A stretch of DNA of 20,596 bases from an uncultured Lentisphaeria bacterium (GTDB lineage: Bacteria; Verrucomicrobiota; Lentisphaeria; Victivallales; Victivallaceae). A model generated the notes under the pieces. The model had not been told where the DNA came from. It saw nothing but the letters and a program-made list of their open reading frames with translations, and made no database searches. The stretch is from the NCBI GenBank assembly GCA_903821255.1, contig CAIJKT010000080.1, positions 1 through 20,596 of the forward strand, written 5' to 3'. Shown here piece after piece: positions 6,964 to 14,543 of this stretch (positions are counted from its first letter, which is position 1; each line of letters opens with the position of its first letter). A program made the position numbers and the translations under genes.

Positions 6964-9273
6964 ATGAAGAAAAGAATGGCCATATTGTCAATTCTGATTT
7001 TGTCGGCGCTGCCGTGGCTTGCATCTGCGGTTGAGCCTGTAGTGACCGGGAAGCGAGGATTTACCCTCGATGTAGGCCGGGCTGACAGAGCGGTGTTGAA
7101 GGAGCTGTCTGCGCAATGGAATGTCAATCTGATCCGTTACCATATGCGCAGCCGGTTTCTTGCAGACCGCAAAAAAAATACTGATGAGCAGGCCTGGAAA
7201 GAAATTGTCGCCAGTCTCCCGGAGATTTTAGATAATGCCCGTGAATTCGGCATTACCGTGGTACTCTGTATCCAGGGCGGACCGCCCAATGATCTGACTC
7301 GCAAATATCCAGCCGGCAAAGAACGGCAGGCTGCATTCTGGGATGACTCTACTAATCTTGATAATCTGGTCAAATGCTGGCGCGAAATTGCTGCTTTATG
7401 CAAGGACCGTCCTGAAGATATCTGGTTCGACATTCTCAATGAACCCCTCGACTGGCGCGACATGCCCGGCTATACCCGTAAATGGCCTGTCTGGGCACAG
7501 ACGATTGTCGACAACATACGGCAGATTGACACTGTTCATCCCGTAGTCATTGAGCCGGGACCCGGCGGCCTGTGCTGGGGCTTCAAGGATTTCCCGATGC
7601 TCAACGGGCGTCCGCTGATCTATTCGCTTCACTGCTACCAGCCTCACGCCTATTCGCATCAGGGAGTGAAGAACCTGCAAGGCACCGATCTGGCCAAAGC
7701 ATATCTGCAAATCCAGAAAACGTGGCCGGGAAAATTCAGCGACGGCGAGGGCGGTTACTGGGACCAGAAACGGCTTGAAGAGGAACTGGCCCCGGTCATT
7801 GCGTTTCAGAAAAAACATCAGGTCCCGATATATGTCGGGGAATTCAGCGTGGTGCGCTGGGCGCCTAACGGAGCAGGATTTCTTAAGGACAATATAGAGC
7901 TTTTTGAAAAATACGGCTGGGCGTGGACTTTTCATGCTTTCCGTGAGAGCCATCTCTGGAGTCTTGAACATCCGTCTGTATTCGGGACTCATACTGACCA
8001 GAAAGTAGAAGGTACGACCGACCGCGGCGTGGTTATACGCGACTGTCTCCGCAGAAACAAGGTTACCGGCGGTCCGGCCGCTCCACCAGTGAAGGCGGCG
8101 CCCGCGCAAGTCAAGGTCGATCCGGCGGAAACGGTAAATGTCAAGGCGGAAAAAGCGATATTGTCGGACCATAAGATTTCTCAATGGACCGGCGGTACCG
8201 ATTTAAATCAGATTCAGGTTTTCGGCCCAGGCAAAGGGATGCCTGCTTACGGGGCATTGCAACCCGGCAGTATAGTAGTTCGCTTCAATGGCCGGCAACT
8301 GGAACCGGACAAGGATTATGTGGTAGATTACAACTGGGGCAAGATCGCTATTGGTCCGCAGCCGTCTGTGAAGGCCGGAGACATCGTGGAAGTCGATTAT
8401 GCATACCATCTCCGCCGGGTCGATTCGCTGGTGGCTGACAATGATGGAACGGAATCTCTGATTAAAGGCAAAAGCCATTTGAACGTACCTGAAATTCCCG
8501 CACTGCGTTCAGGACAGCGCCGTTTGTCCAATATTTTTGTTGATTACCGGTGCGCCGACGGCGTTGGCGATATTTTCCCGGTAAAAGCGACTGCTGTCGA
8601 AGCCGTCACCGCCACAACCAGCGGAAAGATTCCCCGGACTATGGAGAAAATACGTTCCGGGCAGCCGGTTAAGATCGTCTGCTGGGGGGACAGCGTTACC
8701 GCAGGCGGCAATGCCACTCCCGGCAATGATTATCCTGCGGTTTTTGCCCGGATGTTAAAAGAAAAGTTCCCGTCGTTGCCGGTAACGGTCAAGACCGTGG
8801 CGGTGGGCGGTTCCCAGTCCAGGCAGTGGCTGGAGCCGGAAAAATACCCGTTTAATGGTAAAACAGACATCTGCCGCTGGGAAAAAGTTGCCACCGAAAA
8901 GCCCGATCTGATTACCCTGGAATTTGTCAATGACGCATGGATGAACGATGCTCAAGTCCGGCAGAATTATACAGAGATTGCCTCCAGGGCAAAGGCGCTG
9001 GGCGCGGAACTGATTCTGATTACACCGCACTTTACGATGCCGGCGATGATGAAGATGAAATCACTCCGGAGCCGTGAAAGCCGCCCTTATGTGCTGGCGT
9101 TGCGCGAATTTGCACGGGCGAACAACATTGCTCTGGCGGATGCGTCAACCCGCTGGGAACATCTTGCCGACGAAGGGATACCCTACGTCATTTATCTTAA
9201 AAACTCTATCAATCATCCGGAAGACAACGGACACCGGATATTTGCGGAAGAACTGATCATGAACTTCAATTAA
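6964..9273 (+). CDS. Secreted bimodular enzyme: GH5-type glycosidase plus SGNH esterase
   Basis: A 769-residue exported protein. Residues 1-22 are a Sec signal peptide (MKKR, a hydrophobic core, then LASA before VEPVV). Residues about 25-365 form a GH5-like retaining beta-glycanase: acid/base E160 in FDILNEPLDW, H223 in SLHCYQPH, nucleophile E293 in IYVGEFSVVRW, and a following WAWTFHAF strand. A Pro/Ala-rich linker (about 368-392) and a beta-rich middle domain (about 395-560) lead to an SGNH/GDSL esterase (about 565-769). The esterase has nucleophile S577 in CWGDSVTAGG, VGGSQSRQW, the oxyanion Asn in FVNDAW, and H751. The usual DxxH acid is replaced (NSINH). ATG 6964 has AAGGA eight bases upstream; a start at 6922 would bury the signal peptide. 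It probably deacylates and cleaves one polysaccharide outside the cytoplasm. Confidence 0.88.
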   Translation: MKKRMAILSILILSALPWLASAVEPVVTGKRGFTLDVGRADRAVLKELSAQWNVNLIRYHMRSRFLADRKKNTDEQAWKEIVASLPEILDNAREFGITVVLCIQGGPPNDLTRKYPAGKERQAAFWDDSTNLDNLVKCWREIAALCKDRPEDIWFDILNEPLDWRDMPGYTRKWPVWAQTIVDNIRQIDTVHPVVIEPGPGGLCWGFKDFPMLNGRPLIYSLHCYQPHAYSHQGVKNLQGTDLAKAYLQIQKTWPGKFSDGEGGYWDQKRLEEELAPVIAFQKKHQVPIYVGEFSVVRWAPNGAGFLKDNIELFEKYGWAWTFHAFRESHLWSLEHPSVFGTHTDQKVEGTTDRGVVIRDCLRRNKVTGGPAAPPVKAAPAQVKVDPAETVNVKAEKAILSDHKISQWTGGTDLNQIQVFGPGKGMPAYGALQPGSIVVRFNGRQLEPDKDYVVDYNWGKIAIGPQPSVKAGDIVEVDYAYHLRRVDSLVADNDGTESLIKGKSHLNVPEIPALRSGQRRLSNIFVDYRCADGVGDIFPVKATAVEAVTATTSGKIPRTMEKIRSGQPVKIVCWGDSVTAGGNATPGNDYPAVFARMLKEKFPSLPVTVKTVAVGGSQSRQWLEPEKYPFNGKTDICRWEKVATEKPDLITLEFVNDAWMNDAQVRQNYTEIASRAKALGAELILITPHFTMPAMMKMKSLRSRESRPYVLALREFARANNIALADASTRWEHLADEGIPYVIYLKNSINHPEDNGHRIFAEELIMNFN

Positions 9274-9304
9274 AATATAGGTATCTTAAAAAGGGGAAAT
9301 ATCT

Positions 9305-9940
9305 ATGAAAAAGCAAATTTTCACACTCATCGAATTGCTCATTGTGATCGCCATCATCGCTATCCTCGCCTCAATGCTGCTTCCGGCATTGAATAAAGCC
9401 AGGAAGGTCGCCAAGAACGGAGCGTGCCTGAACAATCTGAAGCAGCTTGGACTGATTCATGCCATGTATCAGGACAATAACAACGGCTATATGATGATGT
9501 TTCAGTGCGGAGCTATCCGCTGGGCGGGAGGATTGGTCAGAGATCGCTATATGGTGAATAATAAGAAGCTGCTGGGTTGTCCTGCCGCAGTTTTGACTAC
9601 GGGACAGGAGATTAGTTACGGCTATAATTCGATCCTTAGTTTTGCCGCCTCGCCGCGTTTCAAGCAGTCGATGATAAAGAAAAACAGCCTGGTGATTGGG
9701 TTTGCCTGCAGCACAATCGGCACCGGCAACCGGAACGTTAATGGCGCCTATATTGTCAGTACTTTCGAATCGATTATTTTCGGGAACGGTCCTTTGTACC
9801 AGTTATATCATGATAATTATGAGTTCAGTTATATCGACGGCCATGCAGGGGCGGTCAATGGGCGGGACCTTTATCCCAGGCTTTCAACCAATACCACTTA
9901 CATTCTGACGTTAAACCAGTATCTGGATCCCACAAAATAA
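9305..9940 (+). CDS. Prepilin-like protein (type II pseudopilin N-terminus)
   Basis: A 211-residue protein with a class III signal: short basic leader MKKQI, then [19 protein letters not shown], the hydrophobic N-helix of type IV pilins and type II secretion pseudopilins, with the conserved Glu at +5 of the mature form. The residue before the processing site is Ile instead of the canonical Gly. Near the C-terminus a His is followed by eight residues and then DGH ([12 protein letters not shown]), one short of the H-X9-DG motif of PVC prepilin-like proteins. AAGGGGA sits eight bases before the ATG. It follows the secreted GH5-SGNH gene by 31 bases, suggesting co-expression and perhaps a role in surface display or secretion; no secretion ATPase, secretin or prepilin peptidase is nearby. 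Confidence 0.88.
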   Translation: MKKQIFTLIELLIVIAIIAILASMLLPALNKARKVAKNGACLNNLKQLGLIHAMYQDNNNGYMMMFQCGAIRWAGGLVRDRYMVNNKKLLGCPAAVLTTGQEISYGYNSILSFAASPRFKQSMIKKNSLVIGFACSTIGTGNRNVNGAYIVSTFESIIFGNGPLYQLYHDNYEFSYIDGHAGAVNGRDLYPRLSTNTTYILTLNQYLDPTK

Positions 9941-10065
9941 AGGAAGGATTCAAATTTCCATACTGAATAATTTTTACATTTGTGACAGGTTTTGAATCAG
10001 ATATCAGCTATATTAAAGTATAATCAAAAACTGTTGATGTAAAACTATAATTCAAGGGAAACAAT

Positions 10066-11193
10066 ATGCAGTATCGAAAATTTGGCAATACCGGAATTGA
10101 GCTTTCAACACTGGGATTCGGGGCAATGCGGCTGCCGATGAAACCGGATAACCAGGGGGTTTCTCACATTTCCATGGATGAATCGGTGGATGTGCTGTGC
10201 CATGGTTTCGAACAAGGCATTAATTATGTGGATACAGCCTACGGCTACTGCGGCGGCGAGAGTGAAATCGCCGTCGGGCGGGCGCTGAAAAACGGCTGGC
10301 GCGACAAGGTATATCTTTCAACGAAGATACCGGTATGGAAAGTCACGGAGCAGGGCGATTTCCGCCGCATACTGGAGGAACAGCTCGGGAAAATGCAGGT
10401 TGACCATATTGACTTCTATCACTTTCATTCGGTAAGCGCTGATAATTTTGAGAACAATGTGCTGAAATTCAACCTGATTGACGAAGCCATGAAGGCTAAA
10501 GAACAGGGGTTGATCCGGTTCCTGTCATTTTCTTTCCATGATAAACCGGAAAAGATGCTGCCGATTATCGACACCGGGGTTTTCTCCTCCGTACTCTGTC
10601 AGTACAATCTGCTTGACCGCGCCAATGAACCGTCAATCAAATATGCCGCGGGAAAAGGCCTGGGCGTCATCGCGATGGGACCGGTCGGCGGCGGCCGCCT
10701 GGCGTTTGCCGGCAGCATTTTCGAAGACGCGCTGGAAGGCCGCGTTTCCACGCCGGAACTGGCGCTGCGCTTTGTGTTAAGCAATCCGGATATCAACCTT
10801 GCGCTATCCGGCATGAGCACCAGGCAGATGGTGGACGGCAACGTAAAGATCGCCGGGCAGAACGCTGCATTAAGTCCGCGGGAAATGTCGAGGATACAGG
10901 AATTGCAGGAGAAATGCCGTTCGCTGGCCGATATTTACTGCACCGGCTGCGGCTACTGCATGCCCTGTCCGTTTGAATTAAATATCCCGGTCTGCCTGGA
11001 AGCGCTGATTTATCACAAAGTGTACCGGATGGAGCTCCCCGCCCGCGACAAATACGCCGCGATCGGCGGAGAATGGATCAAAGGCAAAACCGCGTATGCA
11101 TGTACAAACTGCGGTGCCTGCGAAGCAAAATGCCCGCAGAAAGTCAAGATCCGCGAACATCTGGCGGAAGCCGCCGCCGTCTTCGGAAAATAA
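10066..11193 (+). CDS. Aldo/keto reductase with C-terminal 4Fe-4S ferredoxin domain
   Basis: A 375-residue cytoplasmic oxidoreductase. Residues about 1-280 form the AKR barrel with tetrad D56 and Y61 (VDTAYGYCGG), K87 (YLSTKIP) and H121 (DFYHFHS). Residues about 290-375 carry cysteine clusters: CTGCGYCMPCPFELNIPVC and CTNCGACEAKCPQ, the latter a standard CxxCxxCxxxCP site. This AKR-ferredoxin architecture is common in anaerobes; physiological substrates are mostly unknown, and the iron-sulfur part suggests electron transfer beyond simple NADPH-dependent reduction. AGGGAA lies about seven bases before the ATG. A TATAAT at 10019-10024 precedes the gene, but its best -35 (TTGAAT, 9992) is 21 bases away, so the promoter is uncertain. 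The 125-base gap from the pilin gene suggests an independent unit. It ends at a strong terminator. Confidence 0.92.
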   Translation: MQYRKFGNTGIELSTLGFGAMRLPMKPDNQGVSHISMDESVDVLCHGFEQGINYVDTAYGYCGGESEIAVGRALKNGWRDKVYLSTKIPVWKVTEQGDFRRILEEQLGKMQVDHIDFYHFHSVSADNFENNVLKFNLIDEAMKAKEQGLIRFLSFSFHDKPEKMLPIIDTGVFSSVLCQYNLLDRANEPSIKYAAGKGLGVIAMGPVGGGRLAFAGSIFEDALEGRVSTPELALRFVLSNPDINLALSGMSTRQMVDGNVKIAGQNAALSPREMSRIQELQEKCRSLADIYCTGCGYCMPCPFELNIPVCLEALIYHKVYRMELPARDKYAAIGGEWIKGKTAYACTNCGACEAKCPQKVKIREHLAEAAAVFGK

Positions 11194-11209
11194 CGGCCCC
11201 ATATAAATA

Positions 11210-11238
11210 AAAAATGCGGGAGACGGTCCCGCATTTTT
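11210..11238. terminator. Bidirectional intrinsic terminator between convergent genes
   Basis: A perfect 12-base stem, AAAAATGCGGGA (11210-11221) and TCCCGCATTTTT (11227-11238), encloses a GACGG loop. The A-run and T-run flanks give a uridine tract on both strands, so it can end transcription of the aldo/keto reductase rightward and of the secreted protein gene leftward. Confidence 0.92.
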
Positions 11239-11258
11239 GTTCTCTGCAAATTTCCTGA

Positions 11259-11858
11259 TTATTCTTTGGCCGGCTCGAATTCACCCATCTTGGCGTTGAC
11301 GGTAACAGTGACCGGCTGGTCTTTCCTGACGTCAATCGTCTGGGTGCATTGTTGATTGTGCCAGGCTTTGACCATGGCTTTGCCGGAGAACGCTTTGATT
11401 TCGGTGACGATATAAAGTTCCTTGTCGCAGTTCCAGCCGACGGGTTTGCCGTCCTTCGCGTCTTCAAAATCGCCGTTCTGCAGCAGGCCGCCTTCAACGG
11501 TAATCATATCATAGTATACCCAGCGGACATCAATATTCTTTTTGTCCTTGTCTTTGGTCCAGTTGCCCTTGAGGCAGATAGTAACTTTGCCGTCATTCTC
11601 CGGCATAAACGTGAAAGAGGCCTTGATCCACTGGTCGGCCGGCAGCAGCGCAGTCTCTCCGATCAGGCTGAATTTACGATCATCTTCTTTGCCCCAGGTA
11701 ATGTTCTGCAGAGAGCCGCTTTCCGGTCCGGAAACGGCTTTAAGTACGACATCTTTGCCGGAGATATCGACCCTTGCGCGAGTCTGCGGCGTCGCTTCCG
11801 CCGCCTGCATTGATGCCCCGAAAACTAACAGCATGGCGAGAGTGAACAACTTTTTCAT
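11259..11858 (-). CDS. Secreted protein of unknown function, carbohydrate-binding-like beta-sandwich
   Basis: A 199-residue protein beginning with a clear Sec signal peptide (MKKLF, hydrophobic core, then SMQAAEA, cleavage near residue 20-22). The mature part is beta-rich. It has a DQWIKASFTFMPENDGKVTI segment, the pattern of jelly-roll carbohydrate-binding modules in which an aromatic strand is followed by a glycine turn. It also has LLQNGDFEDAKDGKPVGWN, the NGDFE...PxGW start signature of CBM4/9-like domains. No catalytic motif is visible. ATG 11858 has AAGGAG nine bases upstream; a longer open frame to 11921 would hide the signal peptide. It is divergent from the Lrp regulator gene and convergent with the aldo/keto reductase. 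Binding of glycans outside the cell is an inference. Confidence 0.78.
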   Translation of the reverse strand: MKKLFTLAMLLVFGASMQAAEATPQTRARVDISGKDVVLKAVSGPESGSLQNITWGKEDDRKFSLIGETALLPADQWIKASFTFMPENDGKVTICLKGNWTKDKDKKNIDVRWVYYDMITVEGGLLQNGDFEDAKDGKPVGWNCDKELYIVTEIKAFSGKAMVKAWHNQQCTQTIDVRKDQPVTVTVNAKMGEFEPAKE

Positions 11859-12038
11859 AGTACCTTTCTCCTTCGGCTGGTTAATATTATTGCGGACGAT
11901 GACAGCTAAGATATACTGCAAACAATTTCTTTCAAGTGAATCCGATGGCTCTCAAAAAATATTTAAAATAATTATATTATTCGTTGAATTTGTCTATAAT
12001 CAGAATAATTTATCTATAAACAAAGGAAAAATAGAACA

Positions 12039-12491
12039 ATGAATGATATAGATGTAAAAATACTGAATATAATTCGTGACAATGCTAAAATATCCAATGC
12101 CGACCTGGCCAGAATGGTGAACATGGCGCCGTCGGCAGTGCTGGAACGCGTCAGAAAACTGGAAAACAACGGCTATATCAGCGGTTATGAAACCCGCCTG
12201 GACTATAAGAAATTCGGGCTCAAACTCACCGCGTTTATTGAACTTCTCACCTCTGAAAGCATCGGGGCCACCGAAATCGGCTACAAACTGGCGAAACTTC
12301 CTTTTATACAGGAAATATACAGCGTGAGCGGAGATTATTGCTACCTGATCAAGGTGAGGGTGGCGGACAGTGACGCGCTTGCTGAACTTCTGAGTGAAAT
12401 GGGGAAGATCAAGGGCATAAAAAGTTCGAAGACGACGCTGGTGCTTAAAGCCGTCAAAGAGTCTTCATCAATTGAACTGAAAGATTTTTGA
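12039..12491 (+). CDS. Lrp/AsnC-family transcriptional regulator
   Basis: A 150-residue regulator of the feast/famine family. Residues about 1-60 hold the helix-turn-helix (DVKILNIIRDNAKISNADLA, then MAPSAVLERVRKLENNGYI), and residues about 65-140 form the RAM domain that oligomerises and binds amino acids (KLTAFIELL, EIYSVSGDYCYLIKVRV). AAGGA lies about eleven bases before the ATG. Its position 28 bases before a racemase/arginase-like gene and upstream of a DMT exporter suggests local control by an amino acid such as ornithine, lysine or arginine. A TATAAT at 11995-12000 is a possible -10, and the word TCTATAA recurs at 11993 and 12013, about two helical turns apart, compatible with Lrp-type multimer binding. 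The effector is an inference. Confidence 0.9.
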   Translation: MNDIDVKILNIIRDNAKISNADLARMVNMAPSAVLERVRKLENNGYISGYETRLDYKKFGLKLTAFIELLTSESIGATEIGYKLAKLPFIQEIYSVSGDYCYLIKVRVADSDALAELLSEMGKIKGIKSSKTTLVLKAVKESSSIELKDF

Positions 12492-12519
12492 CTGGCAATT
12501 CCCGGCATAGGTTGGAATC

Positions 12520-14490
12520 ATGGAATACCCGGCAATCGAAATAAATCAGGATGCTATCCGCAGAAACGCTTGCGCATTGACTGCGCTATGCGCCAGGCGC
12601 GGGATTGCTGTTGCCGGAGTAGTCAAATGTACCTGCGGTTCTCCGTCCGTTGCTTCGGCCATGCTGGCCGGCGGGGTGATGCAGATCGCGGATTCCAGAA
12701 TAGAAAATCTGGAGCGCCTGCGCAATAACGGGATTAATTCCGGACTGATGCTCCTGCGCTCTCCGATGAAAAGTCAAATCGCTCATACGGTTAAAATCGC
12801 CGATATCAGCCTGAATTCGGAACTGGAAATAATTGAAATGCTGTCCGCCGAAGCGGCCGGGCGGCGCAAGAAGCACGATATTATCCTGATGACCGACCTC
12901 GGTGACCGCCGCGAAGGCGTGATGCCGGGAGACGTTATTCCAGCGGCCGGGGAAATCATGCGGATGCCCGGTGTCCGTCTGGCCGGCATCGGCACCAACC
13001 TGACTTGTTTCGGCGGAATACTTCCTTCGCCTGAAAATATGCAACTGCTGGCGGAGCTTGCCGTGGAAATCGAAACCGTATATAAAATAAAACTGCACTG
13101 GGTTTCCGGCGGCAACAGCAGTTCGCTGAAAATGATTATTGACGGTGTCATGCCCGCGAAAATAAACCATGTCCGGCTGGGGGAAAGCATTCTGCTCGGA
13201 AGGGAAACTGCCTATGGCGGATTACTGCCCGGAACGGAGCAGGATGCTTTTTGTCTGAAAGCTGAAGTCATCGAGTCCGCCGTCAAACCGTCGAACCCGG
13301 AGGGAATAACCGGGCTCGACGCTTTCGGCGGCGTTCCGGCGTCATCCGGCGACAACCGCATCCGGCGGCGCGTGCTGCTGGGGATTGGACGGGAGGATAC
13401 GGTTCCGGAAGGCCTGCTGCCCTGCGAACCGGGGATCAAAGTGCTCGGCGGCAGCAGCGATCATCTGATTGTCGATGTCGAGGACGCGGACAGATCATAC
13501 GATGCCGGCGATATCATCGCTTTCAACTTGACTTATCCCGCATTGCTCGGCTGCATGACTTCAAGTTATGTGAACAAGCATTACCCCGGCATTTGTCCCG
13601 AACCGCCAATCCGCGGAATCCGCATTGCGGGCATGCCGGTAGGCGTTGGCGCCAACCGCGCCGGATCGGAGCTTGCCCCGCGGGCGGTATGCGCTAAAAA
13701 GCTGAAAGAAAAACTTGCCGGCTCCGGACATGACGTGGAAGATTGCGGGAACATCGTCCAGCCGGTATTGTATGACGCAGCCATGACTCCGGAACAAAGA
13801 GCCGCGCTGCTGATTGACGCCAGCGACCGCCTGGCGCAGTTCACCGTAAAAGCGCTGGACGATAACCGGTTTCCGCTGGCGGTGGGCGGCGATCATTCAA
13901 TCACTGCCGGAATCCTCGGCGGACTGCGGCAGCGAAGAAAAAATTCCGGCATGATAATGTTCTCGGCGTTCGGCGGATTCAACGACGAAAAAACCACCAT
14001 TACCGGTAATCTGCAGGGCATGGTGCTTGCCGCCTGCTGCGACCGCTGCGGTTTGCGGATGGTTTCAATCCCCCCGGCCATGCCGGTTGAAAATATCGTC
14101 CTGATCGGGCTGCGCAATCTGGACTCCGCCGAACGCAAACTGCTGCTGCAATCCGGAATTAGAATCTTCACCATGGAGGACATTGATGTTCTCGGCATGC
14201 ATGAAGTGATAATTCAGGCCTGCCGCGGACTCAGTCATTGCGCGGACGGGATTCATGTCAGCATCGGGATGAATTTCGCCGACCCGGCGGAGGCGCCCGG
14301 CGTATTGCTTGTGTCAAGGGGAGGGGTCAATTACCGGGAGGCGCATCTTGCCATGGAAACGCTGGCTGGAACCGGCATAGTCTGTTCCGCTGATCTTACG
14401 GAACTGGCGCCGGTCGATGCGGCGGATGACCCGACTGCCGGATTCGCGGTGGAACTGCTGTGCTCGCTGCTGGGGCAAAAAATAATTTAG
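12520..14490 (+). CDS. Ornithine racemase fused to an arginase-fold pseudoenzyme domain
   Basis: A 656-residue two-part protein. Residues 1 to about 355 match PLP-dependent alanine/ornithine racemases: Lys36 in GVVKCTCGSP should hold PLP, and GTNLTCFGG, VSGGNSSSLK, RLGESILLGRE, CLKAEVIE and GGSSDHLIVDVED are family blocks. Residues about 363-656 align in order with arginase: IRIAGMPVGVGANRAGSELAP, VGGDHSITAG (D458, H459), SAFGGFND (482-489), TGNLQGM, LIGLRNLD, IHVSIGMNFADP (579-589), NYREA, and DLTELAP (E628). Against rat arginase, H101 is kept (H459), while D124, H126 and D128 become S482, F484 and G486, and D232/D234 become G583/N585; H141 becomes Q499. The Mn2 site is therefore gone. One open frame spans both parts without a frameshift. 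SD is weak (TTGGA about five bases upstream). It likely interconverts D- and L-ornithine, with the dead domain sensing or scaffolding. Confidence 0.9.
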   Translation: MEYPAIEINQDAIRRNACALTALCARRGIAVAGVVKCTCGSPSVASAMLAGGVMQIADSRIENLERLRNNGINSGLMLLRSPMKSQIAHTVKIADISLNSELEIIEMLSAEAAGRRKKHDIILMTDLGDRREGVMPGDVIPAAGEIMRMPGVRLAGIGTNLTCFGGILPSPENMQLLAELAVEIETVYKIKLHWVSGGNSSSLKMIIDGVMPAKINHVRLGESILLGRETAYGGLLPGTEQDAFCLKAEVIESAVKPSNPEGITGLDAFGGVPASSGDNRIRRRVLLGIGREDTVPEGLLPCEPGIKVLGGSSDHLIVDVEDADRSYDAGDIIAFNLTYPALLGCMTSSYVNKHYPGICPEPPIRGIRIAGMPVGVGANRAGSELAPRAVCAKKLKEKLAGSGHDVEDCGNIVQPVLYDAAMTPEQRAALLIDASDRLAQFTVKALDDNRFPLAVGGDHSITAGILGGLRQRRKNSGMIMFSAFGGFNDEKTTITGNLQGMVLAACCDRCGLRMVSIPPAMPVENIVLIGLRNLDSAERKLLLQSGIRIFTMEDIDVLGMHEVIIQACRGLSHCADGIHVSIGMNFADPAEAPGVLLVSRGGVNYREAHLAMETLAGTGIVCSADLTELAPVDAADDPTAGFAVELLCSLLGQKII

Positions 14491-14530
14491 GAAATCATCA
14501 AGCGGAAAATCGTTCTGGTTGATCATTTCC
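14490..14530 (+). promoter_or_regulatory. Imperfect hairpin between racemase-arginase and exporter genes
   Basis: GGAAATCATCAA (14490-14501) pairs with TTGATCATTTCC (14519-14530) with one C-C mismatch and a 17-base loop. The left arm begins in the stop codon of the upstream gene. There is no uridine run after it, so it is not a standard terminator; it may tune translation or processing before the exporter gene, which starts 14 bases later. Confidence 0.5.
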
Positions 14531-14543
14531 TCCAAATAACTGG

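Noticed and set aside
7396..8184. A 262-codon minus-strand open frame
   Set aside because: It lies wholly within the GH5 domain coding region, whose catalytic residues are in the plus frame.
9947..9998. GATTCAAA and TTTGAATC arms as a terminator after the first pilin-like gene
   Set aside because: The 8-base arms are A/T-rich, separated by a 36-base loop, and no uridine tract follows.
12783..13190. Antisense open frames of 75-194 codons across the racemase-arginase gene
   Set aside because: They reflect codon bias of the real gene; none has an SD or recognisable motif, and both halves of the plus-strand protein align with known families.
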